Below are positions 16,523 through 24,062 of a stretch of 64,000 bases of DNA, piece by piece. Where the stretch lies: assembly GCA_964583605.1 (NCBI GenBank), contig CAZOWL010000003.1, positions 1 through 64,000 of the forward strand, in the 5' to 3' direction. Source of the DNA: CAZOWL01 sp964583605 (lineage in GTDB: Bacteria > Pseudomonadota > Gammaproteobacteria > Chromatiales > Chromatiaceae). Position numbers and translations under genes: made by a program. Positions within the stretch are counted from its first letter, which is position 1. Every line of letters starts with the position of its first letter. A model generated the notes under the pieces. It was given only the letters and a program-made list of their open reading frames with translations. It was not told where the DNA came from and searched no databases.

Positions 16523-16712
16523 CGCGAATTCTGAGCTGCGGCGTCATTGTGAGGATGCGCACCCGCGAGGCACGAGCGGCGTCCCAAGTGCCGGTGAGCG
16601 ATCGAGCCGCGGAGCACCGGGCAGCGGCCCTGGAATGCCCCTGGAATCCGAGGACCAGCCGTGAACCGCGCCAGCCATGTCGAGACGGGACATCGCGCGT
16701 CCCCCGCCTAGC

Positions 16713-17633
16713 ATGAATTTGGCACTCAGTCGCCGCACCTTCCTGCGGCTCGCTGCTAGCGCCGGCGCAGTCATGCTTGGCGCCCCGCTGAGCACAACGG
16801 CGGTGCCGGTTCTGACGAAGCCGGTCGCTGCGAGCGGCAAGCCGCTGCCCGTGATCGGCATGGGCACCTGGATCACCTTCAATGTCGGCGAGGATCCCGT
16901 CGCTCTTGCCGTCCGTACCAAGATCCTGCGTTCCTTCTTCGCTGGGGGCGGCGGCATGATCGACTCTTCGCCAATGTACGGCTCGGCTGAGGCCGTGCTC
17001 GGCCGGGTGCTGCCAAGGCTCGACGACACGCGGAATCTGTTCGCGGCGACCAAGGTCTGGACCCGCTCGGCCCGATCCGGTCCGACTGAGATCGGCGAAT
17101 CACGCCGCCTCTGGGGCATTGACCGGTTCGATCTCCTTCAGGTGCACAATCTCGTTGCCTGGCAGGAGCACCTGCGCACCCTCAAAGAGATGCGGGCCGA
17201 GGGCGATGTTCGCTATATCGGCGTGACGACCTCCCACGGCCGCCGGCATCGAGAGCTCGAGCAGGTCATGCGCCAGGAGCCTATCGATTTCGTCCAGCTG
17301 ACTTACAACATCGCCGATCGCGAAGCCGAGAAGCGCTTGCTCCCTATTGCCGAGGAGCTCGGCATCGCGGTCATCGCCAACCGGCCATTCCGGCGCAAGG
17401 AGCTGATCCACATCGCCGAGCGCCAACCTCTGCCCGGCTGGGCCGTCTAGATTGGCTGCCGGACCTGGGCTCAGGCCCTGCTCAAGTTCATCATCGCTCA
17501 CCCCGCCGTAACCTGCGCGATCCCCGCCACGAGCCAGGTCGAGCACATGCGTGAGAACATGGCCGCCGCAGCACGGCCGCTTCCCGATCCGGCGCTGCGG
17601 CGGCGCATGGCTGCTGACTTCGCGGCACTTTGA
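16713..17633 (+). pseudogene. Tat-exported aldo/keto reductase interrupted by TAG
   Basis: The protein begins with a Tat signal (SRRTFLRLAAS) and then follows the aldo/keto reductase barrel: GMIDSSPMYGSAEAVLGR carries the catalytic Asp and Tyr, ATKVW the Lys, and LLQVHNL the His. At 17448-17450 an in-frame TAG follows GWAV. The same frame then continues with a clean family C terminus (IGCRTWAQALLKFI, HPAVTCAIPATSQVEHMREN) to a TGA at 17631. A single base change from GAG to TAG explains this. The truncated product lacks the last barrel helices and NADPH-binding loop, so it is probably inactive unless the stop is suppressed or is a sequencing error. Confidence 0.85.
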
Positions 17634-17641
17634 GTGCTTAG

Positions 17642-17908
17642 CCATTCATCCGGGCAGCCGATCGTGCTCCGTTCGGCCTAGAATTTTTCGGCACGGCGCC
17701 AGACCCCACCGCAATCGCAACGCTGGCCCTCGCCGCGCTCCTCGCACCGCCTCTGGCGGCCATGCTCATGCCGATTCCCGTGCTCTGGTGCTTGCTCTCG
17801 AGCGCCATGCAATACGGTCTCGGCAGCCCGCTCTGGTGGGTTCCGACGGCGGCGACGGCCCTGGCCGTCTTGCTGCTCTCCGTGGACCTCCGCGCGACGC
17901 GCCGCTGA
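17642..17908 (+). pseudogene. DUF6064-type membrane protein, C-terminal remnant
   Basis: In a frame with no start codon near its head, the sequence reads LEFFGTAPDPTAIATLALAA, then two hydrophobic helices (PLAAMLMPIPVLWCLLSSAM and PTAATALAVLLLSV) and a stop at 17906. The GTAPDPTAIATL signature is, as I recall, typical of the end of DUF6064 inner-membrane proteins, which are usually over 200 residues. Here the N-terminal two thirds are missing and the fragment abuts the broken reductase gene. It is most likely a deletion scar. Confidence 0.6.
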
Positions 17909-18166
17909 CCTTTAGACACGCCAGCCGCCATCTCGACCTCCTATCTCATCGGAGGGAAGGGGGCGCCGCGTTTGGACTTCGCCGGCCGGGGACTCCCAGC
18001 GGCGCTCGGGAACAAGCACCAGCCCGAACCGCCCGGAAGACGGGCCTATCAGGAATTTCCCTAAAGGAAAGGCCTGATCCACGATCGACCGACCCTTGCG
18101 TAATATCCAAAGCTTTCCGGACGGTGAATCACCCTTGTCCAGAGCATGAATCGACGGAGAACACCG

Positions 18167-18307
18167 ATGATCGACAGTCTCGCGCTGGTCCCTGCTGCCA
18201 GCCTTCTGGGCGCCCCGGTGGCCCGCGCTACCGAGCCGGGCTTTGATTGCAGCAAAGCCGCGAACGACGTGGAGCAGCGGATCTGCAAGGAGATCACGAG
18301 ACCATGA
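18167..18307 (+). CDS. 46-residue exported peptide with LprI-like cysteine motif
   Basis: A tiny reading with a GGAG ribosome-binding site encodes MIDSLALVPAASLLGAPVARA, a short export signal, then GFDCSKAANDVEQRIC. That FDC...IC pattern is the start of LprI/DUF1311-type periplasmic domains, but the rest of such a domain (normally about 80 more residues) is missing. The stop overlaps the next ATG (ATGA, 18304-18307), so it is translationally coupled to the L,D-transpeptidase gene. It may be a truncated lysozyme-inhibitor-like protein or now act mainly as a coupling leader. Confidence 0.5.
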   Translation: MIDSLALVPAASLLGAPVARATEPGFDCSKAANDVEQRICKEITRP

Positions 18308-19317
18308 CATCACCGATTGATCGCCGGACGGCACTGTTCAGACTCGCCGCTGTCGCCGGTGCACCGCTGCTTGTTGGACCCGGGGTCTTCGCAAGTGAAG
18401 AGATGCGGGAGATCCACAGGCTGAAGCCTGGTGAGTTCACCTGGCATCCCGAGCGCTCGCCGGAGGGCGCGGTCGCAGTCGTGGTCTCGATCCCCGAACA
18501 GCTCGTGCATGTCTATCGCAACGGAATCCGGATCGCCGTGTCGACCTGCTCCACGGGCAAGACGGGGCACGAGACCCCGACCGGCGTGTTCACGGTCTTA
18601 CAGAAGGACAAGGACCATCACTCATCCACCTACAACAATGCCCCGATGCCGAACATGAATCGGCTCACCTGGGACGGCATCGCGTTGCACGCTGGCAACC
18701 TCCCCGGCTATCCGGCCTCGCACGGTTGCGTGCGCCTACCACTGGCGTTCTCTGAGAGGCTATGGACCGTGACGCACCTGGGCACACCAGTGATCATCGC
18801 CGGCGCCCATTCCGATCCCTGGGAGCTCAACCATCCGGGAATGGTGTTGAGCGCCTACGCCGAAGAAGAGCTCGAGGACGCCGTCGCCGGGCTCGAGGGC
18901 AAACGCCATCCCTCCGATTGGGAGAGCCTCGACGAGCATCCGGTGACGACGGTGATCGCATCCACGCTCGACCGCCGCGTCGAGCTGATCGAGAACGGAG
19001 ACGTCACCGCTAAGGGCGATCTCTATGTCGAGGGGTCGGACACCGCCCTTGGATCGCACGTCTTCGTGCTGAACGGTGTCCACGACGGCTCTCGTGGCCT
19101 CTCCTGGCACGCAATCAGCCATCACAATGCCCCCGGCGCTCATCCGCCGGCCAGGATGTCCGATGATGACTTCGTCGCGCATCTGCGCACAGACGCCGCG
19201 TTCCGCCGGGCAATGAAGCCGCGCATGCACCCAGGAATGGTCATGGTCGTGACGGATCTGTCGTTGCATCCGGACCGCCGATCCAACACGGACTTCGTGA
19301 TCATGAGTAGCGCCTGA
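18304..19317 (+). CDS. L,D-transpeptidase (YkuD domain), Tat-type signal
   Basis: A 337-residue exported enzyme that would cross-link peptidoglycan or attach proteins to it through meso-diaminopimelate. The N terminus has a twin-arginine-like DRRTALFRLAAVAGAPLL signal. The YkuD catalytic motif is clear in residues about 125-145: HAGNLPGYPASHGCVRLP, with the nucleophile cysteine near 142. The C-terminal 150 residues (from about VTTVIASTLD) form an extra domain without a family I recognise; it ends NTDFVIMSSA. Start at 18304 is fixed by the ATGA overlap with the small exported peptide upstream. Location: periplasm. Confidence 0.9.
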   Translation: MTSPIDRRTALFRLAAVAGAPLLVGPGVFASEEMREIHRLKPGEFTWHPERSPEGAVAVVVSIPEQLVHVYRNGIRIAVSTCSTGKTGHETPTGVFTVLQKDKDHHSSTYNNAPMPNMNRLTWDGIALHAGNLPGYPASHGCVRLPLAFSERLWTVTHLGTPVIIAGAHSDPWELNHPGMVLSAYAEEELEDAVAGLEGKRHPSDWESLDEHPVTTVIASTLDRRVELIENGDVTAKGDLYVEGSDTALGSHVFVLNGVHDGSRGLSWHAISHHNAPGAHPPARMSDDDFVAHLRTDAAFRRAMKPRMHPGMVMVVTDLSLHPDRRSNTDFVIMSSA

Positions 19318-19461
19318 GGATGCGCTGGTCTCTCGGCTCCCTGCGCCCCTGGGGGACGGCGCGATTGCACAGAGGCGGACCGCTGGCATCAGCCACACCT
19401 CGGTCACAGGCGCGTGGCACGGCGCGCAACATCCACAAGTCAACGAAAGGAAGGGCAAGAC

Positions 19462-19965
19462 ATGAAACATCAGATCAAGATCCTGACCACTGCTGCCGCG
19501 CTTGCGGTGCTCGCGGGTTGCACCGAAACGACTGGTGACATCCGCGCTGGAAGTCCAGCAACCGCCGGCACCCCGACCGTGGCCGAGCAAGGCTGTCTGC
19601 GGGATGTGACCCGCACAACGAACAACGCGGATGTGGTCCTGCTCTCGTCAAGCTACTCGGAGGCCGGAACCGAGGTCATCGTCGGCGTCGGGCCGCAGCG
19701 GGCCCGGTGGCGCTGCATCGGCTATCGCGACGGCACCACCGCTGGCATCATGTCGCTTACCGACGAGGGCGCGCTCTGATATTTCAACATCCTGCCGCCC
19801 GGCAGCGACAATGTCGCCATCTTTAATAGCTCCGGGAGCGAGAATAACTATGGCGAGGTGATCCTCCCGAAGGACGGCGACTACCGCGTTCGCGTGTATC
19901 TGATGGGCAACGACAGGGACGCAGGCAAGACCGTCAGCTACACGCTATCGGTCACCATCATCTGA
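19462..19965 (+). pseudogene. Small lipoprotein interrupted by in-frame TGA
   Basis: The first part (106 codons) encodes a lipoprotein: MKHQIKILTTAAALAVLAGC with a lipobox, then a mature domain with CLRDVTRTTNN, EVIVGVGPQRARWRCIGYRDG and SLTDEGAL. A TGA at 19777-19779 follows. The same frame continues at once for 61 codons, YFNILPPGSDNVAIFNSS and DGDYRVRVYLMGNDRDAG to a normal stop at 19963. The tail has the look of a beta-rich envelope domain and has no start of its own. A single change from TGG would create this stop. Either the product is truncated or the two parts are read through at low level. A GGAAGGG ribosome-binding site precedes the ATG. Confidence 0.7.
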
Positions 19966-20056
19966 GCGCCCGCGCTGAGTCGCTGTGAATCGCCCTATCG
20001 GGCACCATCCATTTCACTCCCCTTGCTTGCGACATTGAGGGCCGCCGGAGAAGACC

Positions 20057-20986
20057 ATGCGCTGGAGAACCGGGCGACGCAGCGAGAACATCGAAGATCG
20101 CCGTTCTGGGAGCGGCTTCCCCGGCCTCGGAGGGGGCAGCGGCCGCCGCCCAATGCCTGTGCGCATCCGCCGGGGCGGCATCGGCGGCGGCATCGGCACC
20201 ATCGTGCTGGTGCTGGCCGCCCTCTACTTCGGCGTGGATCCCAGCGTCTTTCTGGGCAGCGGCGACATGGTGCCAGCACCTTCGCAATCGGGCATCCCGA
20301 ATTCCTACGGACCGTCGGTATCGCCGCCGCGCGGCGGGAGCGAGGACGAGCTGGCCGACTTCGTCTCCGTGGTCCTGGCGGACACCGAAGATACCTGGCA
20401 CGCGCTCTTCGGTAAATTCGACGGCCGCTACCGGGAGCCCAAGCTGGTGCTTTTCACCGGAGCGGTTCGCTCCACCTGCGGCTTCGCCCAGTCCGCCATG
20501 GGGCCCTTCTATTGCCCCGCTGATGAGAAGGTCTACATTGATCTCGCCTTCTACGACGAACTGCGGATGCGCTTCGGTGCCCCTGGTGACTTCGCCCAGG
20601 CTTACGTGATCGCCCACGAGGTCGGCCACCACGTGCAGAACTTGCTCGGGATCTCCGACGAGGTGCAAGCCGCCCTGCGCAGCACGAGCGAGGGGGAAGC
20701 CAATCAGCTCTCGGTGCGCCTGGAGCTCCAGGCAGACTGCTTGTCCGGTGTTTGGGCCCATCACGCGGAGCGCGCCCGCAATCTCCTCGAAGAAGGCGAC
20801 CTTGCGGAGGCCCTGCGTGCTGCCGCGGCCATTGGCGACGACCGTCTACAGGAGCAGTCCCGCGGCTACATCACCCCCGACAGCTTCACCCACGGCAGCT
20901 CCGCGCAGCGGGTACGCTGGTTCCGCCGCGGCATGGAGCAGGGCAAGCTCACCGCCTGCGACACCTTTTCCGCAGACCGGCTCTAG
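20057..20986 (+). CDS. ypfJ: YpfJ-type zinc metalloprotease
   Basis: A 309-residue membrane-anchored protease of the neutral zinc metallopeptidase family. It has one N-terminal TM helix (about residues 45-62, GTIVLVLAALYF), then a periplasmic catalytic domain. The zinc motif HEVGHH (near residue 188) is followed by the third-ligand region LELQADCLSGVWA, as in this family. Cysteines in RSTCGFAQSAMGPFYCP likely form a disulfide. A GGAG site lies just before the ATG. Physiological substrates of the family are not known to me. It stands alone between pseudogenes and small stress genes. Confidence 0.9.
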   Translation: MRWRTGRRSENIEDRRSGSGFPGLGGGSGRRPMPVRIRRGGIGGGIGTIVLVLAALYFGVDPSVFLGSGDMVPAPSQSGIPNSYGPSVSPPRGGSEDELADFVSVVLADTEDTWHALFGKFDGRYREPKLVLFTGAVRSTCGFAQSAMGPFYCPADEKVYIDLAFYDELRMRFGAPGDFAQAYVIAHEVGHHVQNLLGISDEVQAALRSTSEGEANQLSVRLELQADCLSGVWAHHAERARNLLEEGDLAEALRAAAAIGDDRLQEQSRGYITPDSFTHGSSAQRVRWFRRGMEQGKLTACDTFSADRL

Positions 20987-21127
20987 CCGGGGCTGATTTC
21001 TTTACGAGCACATTGCCGTCGGCATCGCCGAGCCGCCTTCTCAGCTCGGGCGCGTGGCTTGCGCAGATTGGCTGCTCCTGGGCCTTGGATGCCGTGGAAG
21101 ATTGACGCCGATGGACCTCGACCCGAT

Positions 21128-21397
21128 TCACCGCTCTGGCAGGACAGCAAGGCGACACAGGATCGCAAGAACGAATAGATTCACAAGCGGGGATGCGGCC
21201 GCCAGCCAAGGCCAAAGCGACTTCGGGGCAGCGTCGACGAAGCTGTTCCACGGCCAGCCGAGCGGCACCAGGAACACTCCTTCCAGTGGGTCGCGCTCAC
21301 TCCCGAACAGACCGAAGGTGCCGACGAGGAACACCACGAGCGCGAGCAGATAGAGAACCCCAAGCCCAATCACAATTGCGATGCATAACCGACGCAT
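21128..21397 (-). CDS. Small inner-membrane protein (89 aa)
   Basis: Two hydrophobic helices (LCIAIVIGLGVLYLLALVVFLVG region and a C-terminal PLVNLFVLAILCRLAVL) bracket a short loop with GWPWNSFVDAAPKSLWPWL. The start at 21397 (MRRLCIAIV) is chosen because it places positive charge before the first helix; upstream residues look random. I do not recognise the family. It is divergent from the CsbD gene. Function unknown. Confidence 0.6.
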   Translation of the reverse strand: MRRLCIAIVIGLGVLYLLALVVFLVGTFGLFGSERDPLEGVFLVPLGWPWNSFVDAAPKSLWPWLAAASPLVNLFVLAILCRLAVLPER

Positions 21398-21654
21398 TGC
21401 GGCTCCCAGATGCAAAGTCTTGGACAACTCAACGTCCGGGGATCCATGCGACTGGGATCCCATATCGCTCAGGCCAGTCTGGATGAGGCTCAGAGTAGAG
21501 CAAATCTCAGAGTGGGCGCCATCAGGATCCTCCTGACAGGAAGATCCTGATTGCATTGTCATAGCCGGATTCCTATGCTGATTTGTGCTGTCGCCTTCCT
21601 GACTGGATGCGGCAGATCGCCGAGGATCTCTCAAACGAACCGAGGACTCCGCCC

Positions 21655-21855
21655 ATGAATTGGGATCAGATCAAAGGCAAATGGCATCAGCTGAAGGGCT
21701 CGGCCAGAGCGAAATGGGGCGAGCTCACTGATGACGAGCTGGAGCAGCTCGAAGGAAACCGTGAGAAGATGGTTGGCAAGATCCAGGAGAAATACGGCGT
21801 GGCTCGGGAGGAGGCTGAACAACAAGTGGATGATTGGCTGAAATCGCACAGCTGA
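21655..21855 (+). CDS. CsbD-family stress protein
   Basis: A 66-residue hydrophilic protein with the CsbD signature: MNWDQIKGKWHQLKGSARAKWGELTDDEL near the start and IQEKYGVAREEAEQQVDDW near the end. CsbD proteins are small, abundant general-stress proteins of unknown biochemical role in the cytoplasm. The start at 21655 matches the family N terminus; longer readings add no conserved residues. It sits among other small stress-type genes (GlsB/YeaQ type, SH3 type), suggesting a loose stress-gene cluster, although strands alternate. Confidence 0.9.
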   Translation: MNWDQIKGKWHQLKGSARAKWGELTDDELEQLEGNREKMVGKIQEKYGVAREEAEQQVDDWLKSHS

Positions 21856-21983
21856 GCGAGGAGCTACAAGCAGCGCTCTCTCGGGCTCGGTTCCCAAGCC
21901 CGGCTTGGGAACCAGATAACCAGCCATGCTGCGGCGGCAGCGCCGCCCAACAGGCAGGATCCAGAGACAATTACCGTCCGCTG

Positions 21984-22328
21984 CTACTCAAAGCAGCTCC
22001 CTTCGGACAAGTAGCGTCCGGCGACCCAGCCGGTGATGCCCTGGTATTCGATGCGGCACCAACGCGGATTCTGACGGAGGCGCGCGACCTGCTGAGCAGC
22101 GCTCAGTGTCGAGAATTCCTCGAAGGTCAGTCCGCCACGGCAGCCCAGATTGCGCACGCAGTCGGCTCCGGGCGGGATGGTACCGAGCTTTTTGGCACGC
22201 GGGCTCGGCTCGGCGCGGATATTCAGGACGTCGTCATGAGCGACGGCAACCACCTCAAAAAAGTCAGGGCCATCCGCCTCCGCCCTAGACTGGCCTGGGA
22301 AGACGAGCAATAGAGCGGCGGAAAGCAC
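21984..22328 (-). CDS. Exported bacterial SH3-domain protein
   Basis: A short secreted protein: hydrophobic signal (LSAALLLVFPGQSRAEA), then an SH3b-like domain with LNIRAEPSPRAKKLGTIPPG and a closing RWCRIEYQGITGWVAGRYL, the usual end of such domains. Four cysteines (C57-, C63-, C91- and C112-like positions) could form disulfides. The start used is a GTG at 22328, which gives a signal without positive charge; an upstream non-ATG start is possible. Such domains often bind cell-wall peptides. Location: periplasm. Stand-alone gene. Confidence 0.7.
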   Translation of the reverse strand: MLSAALLLVFPGQSRAEADGPDFFEVVAVAHDDVLNIRAEPSPRAKKLGTIPPGADCVRNLGCRGGLTFEEFSTLSAAQQVARLRQNPRWCRIEYQGITGWVAGRYLSEGSCFE

Positions 22329-22554
22329 TGATAAGGCCGACAGGCCCGTCCGGACGCTCGGTGCAAGACGCAGGGCACAGGTGTCTCCCGCATGGGCATA
22401 GGGTCAATGGAAGGCCGGGGTGCGCAAGGCCCGGCGTCTCGCACGGGCCGGTTCAGTTGGTCGCCAACGAAATGCCCGCCGGCCAACGCAGAGCCTCCGA
22501 AGCCGGGGCGTCAAGCCGCAGGTGATAACCGCCGGCGCGAGCAGGCTCACTGCG

Positions 22555-22821
22555 TCAGCTCGCGATGTCAGGTTGTCCGGCCTCGGGCTCGCTGAGGTAA
22601 GGCGGCGTCGTATCAACGACCCGGTGCCCGCCGAACAGGATGCTGGCCAAGAGCAGAATCTTGATCGCTTGCGCAAAGGACACGGCCTTGATACCGAACA
22701 CCTCCGGCATCGTCGTATTCCACAGCCACCGGAAGATGGCGGCGAAGATGAAGATGAAGACCAAGCCGATGGCGAGGCCGATCAAGGTTCCGATTAATGC
22801 TCCGGTTATATCGTCTGTCAT
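22555..22821 (-). CDS. Small membrane protein (88 aa), unknown
   Basis: An N-terminal glycine/isoleucine-rich TM helix (LIGTLIGLAIGLVFIFIFAAIF) is followed by a second amphipathic or TM segment (AVSFAQAIKILLLASILFGG) and a hydrophilic tail. A GAGGAATC ribosome-binding site precedes the ATG. I do not recognise the family. Codon use is native. It is near other small membrane and stress proteins on the same strand. Confidence 0.65.
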   Translation of the reverse strand: MTDDITGALIGTLIGLAIGLVFIFIFAAIFRWLWNTTMPEVFGIKAVSFAQAIKILLLASILFGGHRVVDTTPPYLSEPEAGQPDIAS

Positions 22822-22870
22822 GCCGATTCCTCATAGCTTCGCGCGATTTGGTCAGCGCTCTCCTGAAATT

Positions 22871-23146
22871 GAATCCGCGCAGCACGTTCGCTCCCTCGCC
22901 CTCTGGGAGAGGGTTGGGGAGAGGGAACGATCAGGGGCGAGGCGACCTTTCATCATCTGGGGTGGCTCGGCTCATGCCATTACCCATAAGTCTGGCGGCC
23001 ATGGATGCGACCCGGCGCAAGTGCCTGATCCAGGGTGGCGCACCTTGGTCCGGGGGCCTGAAGATCGCTCTCGTAACCCGCTGATCTCGTGCAACGGATC
23101 GACTTATGGGTAATGGTATGGGCTCGGCTCGCCCCATGATCGTTAG
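22871..23146 (-). repeat. Dispersed bipartite palindromic repeat, copy B (split by MITE)
   Basis: Minus-oriented copy of the repeat seen at 15886. Its last segment is separated by a 148-base insert at 22973-23120: the text runs to GGCTCGGCTC, then resumes at 23121 with the same bases and continues to GCCCCATGATCGTTAG. Confidence 0.9.
22973..23120. mobile_element. MITE-like element with 20-bp terminal inverted repeats
   Basis: A 148-base insert in repeat copy B. The left end is CATGCCATTACCCATAAGTC and the right end is its inverted complement with one mismatch (GACTTATGGGTAATGGTATG). It is flanked by a perfect 9-base duplication GGCTCGGCT at 22964-22972 and 23121-23129. It is too small to code for a transposase; it has only a 27-codon reading starting MDATRRKCLIQGG. 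CATGCC ends and a 9-bp or slightly longer duplication recall the IS4 family, so an IS4-type transposase elsewhere may have moved it; that link is inference. Confidence 0.85.
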
Positions 23147-23162
23147 CCCGCCATGGCACACA

Positions 23163-23420
23163 TCAATCCGCCGCCTTCTTCAAGACCCCGACAACGAACA
23201 GCAGCACCACCGCGCCAGCGGTTGCCGTGAGGATCGACCCGATGAGCCCGCCGGCCGTAATCCCGATGAGACCGAACAGCCAACCGCCGACGAACGCGCC
23301 GATGATGCCAACGACGATATTGCCCAGGAGGCCAAAGCCCCCGCCGCGCATCAGCAAGCCCGCGAGCCAGCTGGCGACCGCGCCGATAGCGAGGAAAATC
23401 AGCAAGCTGGTTAGATCCAT
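23163..23420 (-). CDS. GlsB/YeaQ/YmgE-family stress membrane protein
   Basis: An 85-residue, very hydrophobic, glycine-rich protein with three TM segments: LTSLLIFLAIGAVASWLAGLL, a middle IVVGIIGAFVGGWLFGLIG and a C-terminal GAVVLLFVVGVL. GGGFGLLGNIVVGIIGAFVGG is the family hallmark (often called transglycosylase-associated). Strong GGAG ribosome-binding site. These proteins are induced by stress in many bacteria; the exact function is not known. It starts about 30 bases from the MITE-bearing repeat. Confidence 0.9.
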   Translation of the reverse strand: MDLTSLLIFLAIGAVASWLAGLLMRGGGFGLLGNIVVGIIGAFVGGWLFGLIGITAGGLIGSILTATAGAVVLLFVVGVLKKAAD

Positions 23421-23496
23421 GGCTGTCTCCGATTAGTCAAATCGTAGTCTAGAGAGCCGAGCTTCACCGGCAGCTCGACCGCCAGCAAGACCGGCA

Positions 23497-23724
23497 TCAC
23501 ACGTCATACAGGAACAGGATGTCTCCGGCCTCGGTCGCCACGCAAACGCCCCGGCGAGGGCCACCGCCAACACTGACTCCGCACAGGCCATCGGGCCTGC
23601 GTCGGCCGCCGAGCGCCACACAGCTACCGGGTTTCAGCAACCAGTACCGGTCGGCGGCTTCGGCACAGGCCGTCTTGACCTCCTCGGGCACATCCTCACC
23701 GACTGATTCGCCAAGCGGTTTCAT
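23497..23724 (-). CDS. Hypothetical protein (75 aa)
   Basis: Start at 23724 reads MKPLGESVGEDVPEEVKTACAEA and the protein ends DILFLYDV. The middle is glycine- and cysteine-rich (KPGSCVALGGRRRPDGLCGVSV). No ribosome-binding site is obvious, and the frame remains open upstream to 23931 with less protein-like sequence. No family recognised. It may be a shadow; kept because the C-terminal half looks protein-like. Confidence 0.35.
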   Translation of the reverse strand: MKPLGESVGEDVPEEVKTACAEAADRYWLLKPGSCVALGGRRRPDGLCGVSVGGGPRRGVCVATEAGDILFLYDV

Positions 23725-24062
23725 TGGAGTTTCAAGTGCCCCAGACGAACTCGCCCATCTTCGCCATTGCCGCAGCTCGAGCGTGCATCCTTCGGATTGC
23801 GCAGGGCCCCTAGTCGATCGCCCCGCTCTCGAGGTACGCGACCCGATTCCCCGTTCCCCGCATCCGGCCTCACGGTCAAGGGACCATCCAGGGCCCTTGG
23901 CCCCCTTGTGCTCGCGCTCAAAGGCGCTCATGACGTCTCCCGCGGCCTCTCGTGGAATGCGATCAGTTGATCCAGCTCCGGCTCAGGGGCGAGCGGGGTC
24001 TCGATCGGGGCCTCGGTGACGCCGATCAGATCCAGACTGGTGTCGTCCAAGCCCGCAAAGCG

